Below, in pieces: positions 25,008 through 33,273 of a DNA stretch of 64,000 nucleotides; position 1 is the stretch's first letter; every line of letters begins with the position of its first letter. The notes below the pieces were generated by a model that did no database searches, was not told where the DNA came from, and saw only the letters and a program-made list of their open reading frames with translations. The position numbers and the translations under genes are program-made. Where the stretch lies: the NCBI RefSeq assembly GCF_037963835.1, contig NZ_CP150145.1:5952001-6016000 (forward strand), read 5' to 3'. The stretch is from Paenibacillus sp. FSL H8-0332 (GTDB lineage Bacteria > Bacillota > Bacilli > Paenibacillales > Paenibacillaceae).

Positions 25008-25746
25008 GCGCCGTGGCTTCAGGCGGGGCCTTGAGCCTCTTCAGCTTTCTTTTTCTGATAAACCATGTAAGAAGTACGGTCAGAATAAGCAAGATGCCGC
25101 CTGCAGTAATCGCAATATTCCTGATATCTGGTACATAGACTACCAGCTGAATCGGCTCGGAATCCGCAAGGGACACATGCCAGGTTAACGTGTTGCCGTC
25201 TTGCTCGGCCGCATTATTAGCCCCGTATAGATCATAGGGAATCGTTAATTTGAAATCGACGGAGAAGCTGCCCATCAGCAGCCGCACCAGGGACTTAGGG
25301 ACATTCAAGCTGCCGATGCCGTCGATAATCTCATCAGAGTAGGCATTCAGCTTAGGCTGGGCAACCACATCGTATTTGGTATACAGCCACCTGTCCGTCT
25401 GTCCCACCTCAGCCTCCACAATATCTATGCCACTGCTGCTGTTCTTCAGCTCCTCCATTGAAGCATACGATTTATGAAATTGATATTCCGTTGATTTGCC
25501 GCTTGCCGTCTTCTTCAGCTCTATGCCTGCGGCCGCCAGCCGGGTGGTCAGAAGCTCCTCCACCTTGCCGCTGACCAGCTTCTCTGCCCGGGCATCCAGC
25601 ATAAGACTGAAGGCCAGATCCAGTGAGCCGTCCTTCTTCACGGTCACATGGGCCGTGCCTTGCGCACAGCCTGTAAGCAGCAGGACAAGCATAAGCATAA
25701 TCAGTATTGCCTTGATTCTATTCCCGTTCAACCTGCGTTTCTTCAA
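24982..25746 (-). CDS. DUF3153-like lipoprotein with C-terminal membrane helix
   Basis: 254 residues if TTG 25746 is used (GGAGGGACAGAGG just upstream); ATG 25761 and 25803 are in-frame alternatives. Lipobox LLLTGCAQG, then HVTVKKDGSLDLAF and a beta-rich extracellular domain, a membrane helix (ITAGGILLILTVLLTWFI) and a basic tail RKRKLKRLK. This matches a Firmicute lipoprotein family I know as DUF3153; function unknown. The 3' end overlaps the convergent AraC gene by 26 bases. Confidence 0.75.
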   Translation of the reverse strand: MKKRRLNGNRIKAILIMLMLVLLLTGCAQGTAHVTVKKDGSLDLAFSLMLDARAEKLVSGKVEELLTTRLAAAGIELKKTASGKSTEYQFHKSYASMEELKNSSSGIDIVEAEVGQTDRWLYTKYDVVAQPKLNAYSDEIIDGIGSLNVPKSLVRLLMGSFSVDFKLTIPYDLYGANNAAEQDGNTLTWHVSLADSEPIQLVVYVPDIRNIAITAGGILLILTVLLTWFIRKRKLKRLKAPPEATAPTHRPGPL

Positions 25747-25850
25747 CCTCTGTCCCTCCATCCGCTGACTGTTGTATTGCCTAACCGAACCTTGCAGAAG
25801 CAAATCTGCGCTTATGGAGTCAAGCTTATCACATGGCGGGGAGGTACAGA

Positions 25851-25888
25851 AAGCCCCCAGCCTGCGGATATCCGTAAGCTGGAGGCTT
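25851..25888 (-). terminator. Hairpin after the KimA-like gene
   Basis: AAGCCcCCAGC, 16-base loop, GCTGGaGGCTT, 18 bases downstream of the minus-strand transporter stop; only a short U run follows. Confidence 0.6.
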
Positions 25889-25905
25889 CCCTGCGCATAA
25901 TCTTG

Positions 25906-27741
25906 TTATTTTTTCAAATGATAAGGGACGGTAGTAATAATTACATTGCGCCGGTACAGCAGATGCGCGCGGATCAGCAGACTGGACTGGTTATGCAGGA
26001 TGTTATGCCAGCCCTTCTTCGGTATGAATTGAGGGACGATGACGGTAACCTGATAATTCGACTCGCTGGCCTTGCGCTGAACCGTATCAATGAACTTGGT
26101 CAATGGATGAATGATGCTGCGGTAAGGTGAATACAGCGTTACCAGCCGTACTTCAGGATGGAATTTCTTCCACTTTTCTTCGAAAATAGCGTCATCCTCC
26201 CGCTCGAACGGGATGTGGACGGCGATAATCTGCTGCGCACTCAGCGACTTGGCATACCGCAAGGAATTCTCCACCACATGGGTAATCCCTGCTACCGGCA
26301 GGATGATGATATTCCCTTCAATCGCAAGCGGCGGCTCCCCGCAGGTGGCTACCCGCAATTGATCGGCGACCGATTCATAATGCTTGTAGATGCGGTAGAA
26401 GAACAGGATAATCAGCGGCAGGAAGACCAGGACCGGCCAGACCTGCGTGAATTTGGTCAGGAAGAACATCATCGTGACAATGAAGCTGATCAGCGCCCCG
26501 ATTGCATTGATGATCAGCTTAGGCAGCCAGCCCTCCGGCTTGTGCCGGAGCCATTTGACGATCATGCCTGTCTGCGACAGGGTGAACGGGATGAAGACCC
26601 CGACTGCATACAGCGGAATGAGATGCTCCGTCCGCCCCTCAAAGGCAATGATCAGGATGATCGACAAGATGCCCAGGCTGAGAATGCCGTTCGAGTACCC
26701 CAGCCGGTCTCCGCGCACGGTGAACATCCGGGGAATGAATTTATCCTTCGCCAGATTCACAGCGAGCAGCGGAAATGCGGAATATCCGGTGTTCGCCGCC
26801 AGAACCAGAATTAAGGCTGTCGTTCCCTGCACGACATAATACATGAAGTTGCGGCCAAAGACATGCTCGGCAATATCGGATACCACCGTGACCTGTTCAC
26901 GCGGAGCAATGCCGTAATAATACGCCAGGAAGACGATGCCTGAGAATAACAGCGCGAGCAGAATCCCCATCGCCGCCAAGGTTTTAGCTGCATTATTCGG
27001 TGCCGGCGCCTTGAAATTGGGGATCGCATTCGATATGGCCTCCACCCCCGTCAGCGCCGAGCTGCCCGAGGAGAACGCCCGCAGCAGCAGGAACAGGCTG
27101 ATTCCGGCCACCGGTGTTCCCAGTGAGGTGTGAAGCTCCGCCGGTACTCTTCCGGTCAGCACATTGAACAGGCCCAGACCGATCATAATGAACATCGCCA
27201 GGACGAACAGATAGACCGGATACGCCAGGAAGGATGCCGACTCGGTGACCCCGCGCAGATTGAGTGTCGTGATCAGCAGTACGAAGATGATGGCAATTAT
27301 CACATTATAAGGATGCAGGCTCGGAAAAGCTGAAGTGATCGCATCCGTTCCCGCAGAGACACTGACCGCTACGGTTAGAATATAATCGACGAGCAAGGAG
27401 CCCCCGGCAATCAGACCCGGATATTTACCCAGATTCTCCTTGGATACGACATAAGCCCCGCCGCCCTGGGGATAGGCGAAGATGATCTGCCTATAGGAGA
27501 GTATCAGGGCCAGCAGCAGCACCAATACCCCGCCTGCAATAGGTATAGAGTACCAGAACGCGGCTGTACTAATCGTGATCAGCACCAGCAGAATCTGCTC
27601 CGGGCCATAAGCCACAGAGGACAAGGCATCCGAGGACAGAATGGCTAAGGCCTTGGTTTTGTTAAGCTTCTGTTCTCCCAGCTGATCGGACTTCAGCGGC
27701 CGTCCGATCAGGAACCTTTTTACCGAAGACATCATCATCAC
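25906..27741 (-). CDS. kimA: KimA/YdaO-type potassium transporter (APC superfamily)
   Basis: 611 residues, close to the 607 of B. subtilis KimA. About 12 membrane helices; the N-terminal motif LSSDALSSVAYGPEQILL and AYPQGGGAYVVSKENLG are characteristic of the KUP/APC-like YdaO group, and the soluble C-terminal domain (about 450-611) resembles a universal-stress-like fold. KimA takes up K+ with H+ and is inhibited by c-di-AMP in Bacillus (established there). Start among the ATG run at 27732-27741 is uncertain; GGTGAGTG precedes it. I saw no ydaO/c-di-AMP riboswitch in the 270 bases upstream. Confidence 0.88.
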   Translation of the reverse strand: MMMMSSVKRFLIGRPLKSDQLGEQKLNKTKALAILSSDALSSVAYGPEQILLVLITISTAAFWYSIPIAGGVLVLLLALILSYRQIIFAYPQGGGAYVVSKENLGKYPGLIAGGSLLVDYILTVAVSVSAGTDAITSAFPSLHPYNVIIAIIFVLLITTLNLRGVTESASFLAYPVYLFVLAMFIMIGLGLFNVLTGRVPAELHTSLGTPVAGISLFLLLRAFSSGSSALTGVEAISNAIPNFKAPAPNNAAKTLAAMGILLALLFSGIVFLAYYYGIAPREQVTVVSDIAEHVFGRNFMYYVVQGTTALILVLAANTGYSAFPLLAVNLAKDKFIPRMFTVRGDRLGYSNGILSLGILSIILIIAFEGRTEHLIPLYAVGVFIPFTLSQTGMIVKWLRHKPEGWLPKLIINAIGALISFIVTMMFFLTKFTQVWPVLVFLPLIILFFYRIYKHYESVADQLRVATCGEPPLAIEGNIIILPVAGITHVVENSLRYAKSLSAQQIIAVHIPFEREDDAIFEEKWKKFHPEVRLVTLYSPYRSIIHPLTKFIDTVQRKASESNYQVTVIVPQFIPKKGWHNILHNQSSLLIRAHLLYRRNVIITTVPYHLKK

Positions 27742-27929
27742 TCACCGACTTTTTTATTGTTATATTACCCCTGTTGCACAAATAAAATCTGGACCTATAT
27801 TTGGATACAGACACTATTTTTGCTGCCGTTCGATACTACATTAATTCTTTTATCACCATCTGTATATATGCAGATATCCTAGACAAACCCCAAACAATGA
27901 ATAACAAATGAAATTCGCCGAAAGACACA

Positions 27930-27970
27930 GCAAAAGGGACCAAGCAGGCTTTCCACTTCGTCCCGTTTGC
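27930..27970 (-). terminator. Hairpin after the MarR gene
   Basis: GCAAAaGGGAC, 19-base loop, GTCCCgTTTGC. On the minus strand it lies 45 bases past the MarR stop and ends in CCCTTTTGC. Confidence 0.55.
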
Positions 27971-28014
27971 TTATTTCAGCTTTTTTTGCTATATTCAGCC
28001 ATTTTCAGGATGTC

Positions 28015-28431
28015 TCAGAGCCAGTCCTGAGTAAGCAGCGTACGCAGCAGCTCCACCTGCTCCCTGCCGATCCGGGCCGTGATTTCGGCCTCAATATTCT
28101 GCTTGATCTCCAGCATACTCCGGCAAGCCGCTGTCCCCTTCGCAGTGAGCACGATAGGCTTGTCCCGGCTGTTCCCTTCCTTAGCAGCAGTATCTACGTA
28201 ACCTTCGGCCAGCAGATTGTTGATCGTCTTTTGCGTGCCCTGGCGGGAAATGCTGATCAGCCTGCTGATCTCCGAAATGGACAGAACGCCGTGCTGCTCC
28301 AGCATCGCCAGAATATGCGTCTCCGTCTTATTCAGCGGCTCGCCGCTCATCTGGTTTACCTTGTCCCGCAGCACCTTATGCTTTTCGCTGATCATATCGA
28401 CCAGATTCAACCCGCTTATGTACTCATTCAT
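28015..28431 (-). CDS. MarR-family transcriptional regulator
   Basis: 138 residues. Winged helix-turn-helix centred on VLSISEISRLISISRQGTQKTINNL (core ISEISRLISISRQG), wing GNSRDKPIVLTAKG, with dimerising helices at both ends. ATG 28431 is preceded by GGAGG. Divergent from the DUF2798 membrane protein gene, with a perfect palindrome overlapping that gene's promoter, so it likely represses it. The inducer is unknown. Confidence 0.9.
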   Translation of the reverse strand: MNEYISGLNLVDMISEKHKVLRDKVNQMSGEPLNKTETHILAMLEQHGVLSISEISRLISISRQGTQKTINNLLAEGYVDTAAKEGNSRDKPIVLTAKGTAACRSMLEIKQNIEAEITARIGREQVELLRTLLTQDWL

Positions 28432-28492
28432 CTACAAAACCTCCATGATAGAAATGCAGTTCTGTCTTAACGACAATCCCTGTCGTCCAAAT

Positions 28493-28532
28493 TGTCAACT
28501 AGGTTGACATTAATCCATCCCACTGCTACTAT
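28493..28532 (+). promoter_or_regulatory. DUF2798 gene promoter with MarR-type operator
   Basis: TGTCAAC-TAG-GTTGACA (28493-28509) is a perfect palindrome. Its right arm contains the -35 TTGACA (28504-28509); the -10 TACTAT is at 28527-28532, spacing 17. Repressor binding would block RNA polymerase directly. A second small palindrome, GTTTGACAAAC, lies near 28540-28550. Confidence 0.8.
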
Positions 28533-28574
28533 AAGTGAAGTTTGACAAACTTACATTTAAGGGAGTTCGGAAAC

Positions 28575-29048
28575 ATGGGCCGTAACAAAAAAGAAGCTTT
28601 AATTTTCACCAGTATGATGTGTTTTTGCATGGTTGTCTTTATGTCTTTTTACAATGTGATTATAGCTAACGGATTCAACAGCAGGCTGTTCATGGATGTG
28701 GCTGTGGGCTTGCTCCCGGCACTTGCCGTGGCCCTGTTCTGTGATATTGTGGTGGTTGGCAGAGTTGCCAAAGGGCTGGCCTTCAAAATAGTGAAGCCTT
28801 CTGCGCCCCAGATCCGCAAAGTGCTGACGATCTCGTGCTTCATGGTCTGCGGTATGGTCATCCTCATGTCTCTATACGGCACACTAGCACACTTCGGATT
28901 CGGGGACAACTTCTTCCGTCATTACTTCTCCATCCTGGGGCTTAATTTCATCTGCGCCCTGCCGCTACAGCTGCTGGTGGCCGGTCCGCTGACCCGCTTC
29001 CTGTTCAGCCGGATGTTTCCGGTCCGTACGGCAGCACCGGGCGTCTAA
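28575..29048 (+). CDS. DUF2798 membrane protein
   Basis: 157 residues with four hydrophobic helices in two similar pairs: IFTSMMCFCMVVFMSFYNVII and, in the second half, ISCFMVCGMVILMSLYGTL show an internal repeat, as in DUF2798 proteins. ATG 28575 has AAGGGAG upstream. Function unknown; MarR-controlled members suggest a role in handling small toxic compounds, but this is only inference from the divergent regulator. Confidence 0.8.
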   Translation: MGRNKKEALIFTSMMCFCMVVFMSFYNVIIANGFNSRLFMDVAVGLLPALAVALFCDIVVVGRVAKGLAFKIVKPSAPQIRKVLTISCFMVCGMVILMSLYGTLAHFGFGDNFFRHYFSILGLNFICALPLQLLVAGPLTRFLFSRMFPVRTAAPGV

Positions 29049-29165
29049 GGTTAAGGTTGGCTGAAACCCGTTCTCCGCGTTCCCGCCATACCAAAAAGGG
29101 TGTTCAGCAGGCTAAACCAATCTTTACCTGCTGTTTTCATCACAGACAGGGGAGCATAGCACGTA

Positions 29166-29188
29166 ATATGATAAGCACATTATCATAT
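29166..29188. promoter_or_regulatory. 9-bp perfect inverted repeat upstream of hypothetical gene
   Basis: ATATGATAA-GCACA-TTATCATAT, ending 21 bases before ATG 29210. Position and symmetry suggest an operator or a leader hairpin; nothing identifies the binding protein. Confidence 0.45.
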
Positions 29189-29209
29189 GGTTGAAGGAGC
29201 AGCTTTTGC

Positions 29210-29908
29210 ATGACGATGAAACAAGAATTCGATAATCTCATGGCGTTCGCCAAGGATTTAATCAATGAGAATCTCGGCTTTTATTACGATATCAATTATG
29301 GTTATTTCCAGCCGGAGACCCACCCGATCGTGGACTTCATAAGGCTGATAGGTAGGCGTATTCAGAGCCAGCTCATGCTGACGCCCGCGCTCTATGGGGA
29401 GGTCGATCAGATGGAGCGGATGTTCTCGGACAACCTGTTCTTTGATGAATGGGCCGAGGTTACGCTGGACGGACGGAGCTTCCACTTCCTGATGCGGCAG
29501 ATTGACAACAGCAGCAGAATCATCAACCTGGCACGTGATCTGGTCTTCCCCTCCCCCTGGATTCCCCGCAAGCTGCGCGACAGTCTGATCCGTATCGGTG
29601 AAGGTACCCTGAACGGAAGCTGGCGGCAGGATAAGGATCATCAGGTTACCCTCTGGCTCCCTCTTGGCATCTCCTTCGTGGAAGGCTCAGGACATCATTC
29701 TATCACGGCGGGGATCGCCAAGGGCGAAGGGGAGCTCTACCCCACCTCGGTGTATGACATCAGCCTCATCTATGATCACGTGTATACCGACGGCAGGTAT
29801 TACTACAGAACGCATGACCATTCGATCATCTCCGAGGTTCATTTCGTGGAATGCGCCGCCATCTTTGAGATCGGCCGGATCATGGCGGCGCAGAAGATTA
29901 TTTTCTGA
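29210..29908 (+). CDS. Hypothetical soluble protein
   Basis: 232 residues, no signal peptide or membrane helix. Start ATG 29210 has GAAGGAGC 8-9 bases upstream. Segments rich in aromatic residues (LGFYYDINYGYFQPETHP near the N terminus; DHVYTDGRYYYRTHDHS near the C terminus) and a paired-His stretch (SGHHSITAG) are notable. I do not recognise the family with confidence. Monocistronic, behind a 9-bp inverted repeat; context gives no clue to function. Confidence 0.65.
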   Translation: MTMKQEFDNLMAFAKDLINENLGFYYDINYGYFQPETHPIVDFIRLIGRRIQSQLMLTPALYGEVDQMERMFSDNLFFDEWAEVTLDGRSFHFLMRQIDNSSRIINLARDLVFPSPWIPRKLRDSLIRIGEGTLNGSWRQDKDHQVTLWLPLGISFVEGSGHHSITAGIAKGEGELYPTSVYDISLIYDHVYTDGRYYYRTHDHSIISEVHFVECAAIFEIGRIMAAQKIIF

Positions 29909-29990
29909 AGCTCCTGCGGGGAGTTCAACTTGAACGAGGGCTATGCCAAGTGCCGTAAATGGCTGCTTGGTATGGCCCTTTGTCTGTTTT

Positions 29991-30140
29991 ACGAGGCACC
30001 CCGCTTCGCGGATTCAGAGGGATTTATTCCTCTCGTTTGCTCGTCCCGCCGACTTCTGGCGGATTCAGGTGCACTTTTGCTCCTCCTTTCCTCGTCCCGC
30101 CCACTTACGGCGGAGACAACGCAAACTTGCTTTCAGCATG
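29991..30140. repeat. Three degenerate ~50-bp hairpin units
   Basis: Units begin at about 29991, 30040 and 30091. Each has a short stem of the form CCCGC-loop-GCGG (e.g. TCGTCCCGCCGACTTCTGG and TCGTCCCGCCCACTTACGG) followed by about 25 variable bases. Open reading frames across it lack ribosome sites and look fortuitous. This fills most of the gap between 29909 and 30191. Confidence 0.5.
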
Positions 30141-30151
30141 AGCAACTCAAA

Positions 30152-30189
30152 AAGCCGCGAACCCGCCCAAATTGGACGGTTCACGGCTT
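30152..30189. terminator. Terminator of the LacI gene
   Basis: AAGCCGcGAACC ... GGTTCaCGGCTT, placed 2 bases beyond the LacI stop on the minus strand, with an A run to its left giving a U run on that strand. Confidence 0.65.
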
Positions 30190-30191
30190 AT

Positions 30192-31163
30192 TCAAGTAGT
30201 AGCTCTCTGTACGAGCTGGAATTCAAGCTCCTGCTGCCCGGTCTCTTTTCCCCCCAGCTTGCTGATAATCAAATAGAGCGCATTCTGTGCCTGCGCGGCA
30301 ATCGGATTATCAATCGAGGTGATCCCCAGCGTATGGGACAGCTCCGTATTGTCGAATCCGACAATCGCCAGTTCCTCCGGCACCTTCACCTTAAGCCTGC
30401 GGGCCTCGCTCAGTATACCTGCCGCCACCATATCATTGGCGCAGAGGATGGCGTTTGGATGCCCTCCTGGACTCAGCAGCAGCTCCCGGATCAGCTCCTC
30501 ACCTTGCCGGATGGAGTAGATGCCCGTCTGCGACCATTCCGGGTTCACCTCCAGATGATATTTGCGGGTAGCATCCCTATACGCCTGTATCCGCCCGGAG
30601 GTATTCATACTGGTCGGCCTGCCCCAAGCATTGGCAATCCGCGTATAACCCTGTCCGATCACATGCTCAAGTCCCAGCATGTACCCGTCATATTGATTCA
30701 TGGCGACACTCTGAATCTCCGGAAGCTCCATCCGCTGCCAGGAGACAATCGGCCCGTATTTGCAGTAGGAGCCAAGGAGTGCCTGATCATTGACGCAGGT
30801 GCTGATCACCAGCGCATCGACTCTTTTACGGCGCATATCCTCGAAGGCTTGCAGCTCTTTGGCCGGATCGCCCCCGGAGGTATAGATGATTGTCTGATAT
30901 CCGTGCTGGCTGGCGGTCTCCACGAAGCTGTTCAGAAAAGGCAGCATCACCTCATTGATCCCCTCCGTAACCATCCCAATCTGCATCGTCTCTCCTCTGG
31001 ACAAGGAAATGGCATTGCCGTTCGGCACGTAGTCCAGCTCTTCCATAATCTTCAGGATGCTCTCCCGCGTCGCCTGACTTACATGGGGAGAACGATTCAG
31101 TACTCTTGATACCGTAGCCTTGGAGAATCCCGACAATTTGGCGATTTGATCCAGATTCGACAT
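30192..31163 (-). CDS. LacI/GalR-family regulator of the GH1 gene
   Basis: 323 residues from ATG 31163, with AAGGAGTG upstream. N-terminal HTH MSNLDQIAKLSGFSKATVSR followed by the hinge and effector domain; ends with GxEELEF-like QQELEFQLVQRATT. Divergent from the 6-phospho-beta-glucosidase gene. A perfect 14-bp palindrome at that gene's promoter is the probable operator, so this would be a BglR/CelR-like repressor relieved by a phosphorylated or free beta-glucoside. Ligand inferred from the neighbour only. Confidence 0.9.
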   Translation of the reverse strand: MSNLDQIAKLSGFSKATVSRVLNRSPHVSQATRESILKIMEELDYVPNGNAISLSRGETMQIGMVTEGINEVMLPFLNSFVETASQHGYQTIIYTSGGDPAKELQAFEDMRRKRVDALVISTCVNDQALLGSYCKYGPIVSWQRMELPEIQSVAMNQYDGYMLGLEHVIGQGYTRIANAWGRPTSMNTSGRIQAYRDATRKYHLEVNPEWSQTGIYSIRQGEELIRELLLSPGGHPNAILCANDMVAAGILSEARRLKVKVPEELAIVGFDNTELSHTLGITSIDNPIAAQAQNALYLIISKLGGKETGQQELEFQLVQRATT

Positions 31164-31204
31164 GATGGCACTCCTTACATAAATTCTCATCTTTTAAATA
31201 ATAC

Positions 31205-31235
31205 TTGACATGTAACGCGTTACAACATTTAGCAT
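31205..31235 (+). promoter_or_regulatory. GH1 promoter with perfect LacI operator
   Basis: -35 TTGACA (31205-31210) is immediately followed by TGTAACGCGTTACA (31211-31224), a perfect 14-bp palindrome with the central CG of LacI-family operators. The -10 is weak, possibly TAGCAT at 31230-31235. Binding here would occlude the promoter core. Confidence 0.85.
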
Positions 31236-31301
31236 GGAATTATGGGACATATTAATAGCTTACCATATCTGATCATAACTATAAAAAAGGCGGGATAATC
31301 C

Positions 31302-32723
31302 ATGAGTACTCCATTTCCTGAAGGCTTCCTGTGGGGCGGCGCAGTAGCTGCCAATCAATTGGAAGGCGCATATAACGAGGACGGCAAAGGCCTCTCCACC
31401 CAAGACGTAGCTCCGCAAGGAATCAAGGGTCCGATCACCGAGGTGCCTACCGAGGATAATATGAAGCTGGTCGGGATCGACTTTTACCACCGGTACAAAG
31501 AAGATGTTAAGCTTTTTGCCGAAATGGGCTTCAAGGTCTTCCGAACCTCCATCGCCTGGTCGCGGATCTTCCCGAACGGGGATGAGCTGGAGCCGAATGA
31601 GCAAGGCCTGCAATTCTATGATGACCTGTTCGATGAATGTCACAAATACGGCATTGAGCCGCTGGTGACCCTCTCCCACTACGAGACTCCGCTGCACTTG
31701 TCGAAGCAGTATGACGGCTGGGTTAACCGCAAATTAGTCGGCTTCTACGAACGGTATGCCAGAACGGTATTCACCCGCTACAAGGATAAAGTTAAGTATT
31801 GGCTGACCTTCAACGAGATCAACTCGATTCTGCACGAACCCTTCATGAGCGGCGGAATTTACACACCGAAGGACAAGCTGAGCAAGCAGGATCTGTATCA
31901 GGCGATTCATCACGAACTTGTAGCAAGTGCTACAGCGGTCAAAATCGGACATGAGATCAACCCGCAGGCCCAGATCGGCTGTATGATTCTCAGTATGCCA
32001 ACGTATCCACTCACGCCTAACCCGGACGATGTCATTGCGGCAATGAAGTCAGAGCATATGAACTATTTCTTCGGGGATGTGCATGCAAGAGGCGTGTACC
32101 CTGGCTATATGAAACGTTACTTCAGAGAACACGGCATTGAGATTCACATGGAGCCTGGAGATGCGGATATTCTCAAGCATACCGTTGACTTTATCTCGTT
32201 CAGCTACTATGTGAGCATCTGTGAGACCGGTGACAGCAGCAAACGTACCCAGGAAGGCAACCTGATCGGCGGCGCACCCAATCCATATCTGAAGGCCTCC
32301 GAATGGGGCTGGCAGATTGACCCGCAGGGTCTGCGTTATGTGCTCAATATGTTCTATGACCGTTACCAGAAGCCGCTGTTTATTGTGGAAAATGGACTCG
32401 GGGCCAAGGATGAGCTGATTACCGGCGAAGACGGCGTGCCGACTGTTAATGACGACTACCGGATTGGGTACCTGAATGACCATCTGGTGCAGGTGGGCGA
32501 AGCCATCGAGGACGGCGTTGAAGTCATGGGCTACACCTCTTGGGGCTGTATTGACCTGGTCAGTGCGTCAACTGCTGAGCTAAGTAAACGTTACGGCTTC
32601 ATCTACGTAGACCGCCACGATGACAATACAGGAACACTGGAGCGCTACCGAAAGAAATCCTTCCACTGGTACAAGGATGTTATTGCTACCAACGGACAGA
32701 GCCTGCGGCGCTCAGGCGAATAG
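31302..32723 (+). CDS. GH1 6-phospho-beta-glucosidase
   Basis: 473 residues. GH1 signatures: N-terminal FPEGFLWGGAVAANQLEGA, acid/base Glu in LTFNEIN (about 171), nucleophile Glu in FIVENGLGAKD (about 362). The loop SKRYGFIYVDRHD near the C terminus has the Ser/Lys/Tyr pattern that binds the 6-phosphate, so 6-phospho-beta-glucosides from PTS import (cellobiose, salicin, arbutin) are the expected substrates. No PTS gene is adjacent; the transporter must be elsewhere. Controlled by the divergent LacI protein. Confidence 0.93.
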   Translation: MSTPFPEGFLWGGAVAANQLEGAYNEDGKGLSTQDVAPQGIKGPITEVPTEDNMKLVGIDFYHRYKEDVKLFAEMGFKVFRTSIAWSRIFPNGDELEPNEQGLQFYDDLFDECHKYGIEPLVTLSHYETPLHLSKQYDGWVNRKLVGFYERYARTVFTRYKDKVKYWLTFNEINSILHEPFMSGGIYTPKDKLSKQDLYQAIHHELVASATAVKIGHEINPQAQIGCMILSMPTYPLTPNPDDVIAAMKSEHMNYFFGDVHARGVYPGYMKRYFREHGIEIHMEPGDADILKHTVDFISFSYYVSICETGDSSKRTQEGNLIGGAPNPYLKASEWGWQIDPQGLRYVLNMFYDRYQKPLFIVENGLGAKDELITGEDGVPTVNDDYRIGYLNDHLVQVGEAIEDGVEVMGYTSWGCIDLVSASTAELSKRYGFIYVDRHDDNTGTLERYRKKSFHWYKDVIATNGQSLRRSGE

Positions 32724-32740
32724 AATAACCAGACATCACA

Positions 32741-32788
32741 GGTTGTCCCGAAAAGCCTCAAAAAGGCTGATGGGGACAGCCTTTTTTT
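32741..32788 (+). terminator. Terminator after the GH1 gene
   Basis: GGTTGTCCC pairs with GGGGACAGCC (one G-U), enclosing a small AAGCCT/AGGCT stem, then TTTTTTT. Confidence 0.8.
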
Positions 32789-32994
32789 CATAGGGAAAGA
32801 TAACATCTTGCGTTCTTCATGGCTTCAGATATAGGCTGCAAGACCCATGTTGCCCAGCCTGGATTAGACTGTAGGAACGGTAGCGGCAACGACCCATTCC
32901 GCCGATCTTGGCCTGCCCCTCCCCCCGATAACTGAAGATATCAATTTCAGTTGAATAAGCCATTAACTAAAAGCGGAAAGGAGCGGAGGGGAAA
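32789..32994. other. Gene-free spacer with a partial repeat end
   Basis: No gene or promoter recognised. ACTGTAGGAACGGTAGCGGC (from about 32868) resembles the right end of the 105-bp repeat that follows, so a second, mostly lost copy probably stood here. Confidence 0.4.
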
Positions 32995-33099
32995 TTTGGA
33001 ACTGTAGGAGCGATAGCGACCGCCTTTATGTTTGGATTTCTACCGCGCCCAGCGGGTTCAATCAGGAAATCCAAACATAACAGCGGCCGGAAGTCCAAA
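32995..33099. repeat. 105-bp palindromic dispersed repeat, copy B
   Basis: Inverted copy of 13299-13403. The hairpin arms ATGTTTGGATTTC (33028-33040) and GAAATCCAAACAT (33066-33078) are perfect, as in copy A, although the arm sequence differs: A has AGG/CCT and B has ATG/CAT. The compensating change shows that pairing is maintained. Confidence 0.85.
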
Positions 33100-33273
33100 T
33101 GTTCACCGCAGCGACGAGTTTAAGCTTTGCGTTACTACCATTTCATCTCATATTCCATCTCGTATTCCATCTCATATTAATATCTTCAGTCAGCTCCTTT
33201 ACCATTTTGAAACTAATTGCCCAAAAGGTTAGGATATACTAGCCACAGATGAATCCTAAGGAGCGTAACTGGA

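Noticed and set aside
29943..31109. 388-codon plus-strand open frame
   Set aside because: Mostly antisense to the LacI gene and runs through the hairpin repeats; composition is that of a shadow frame.
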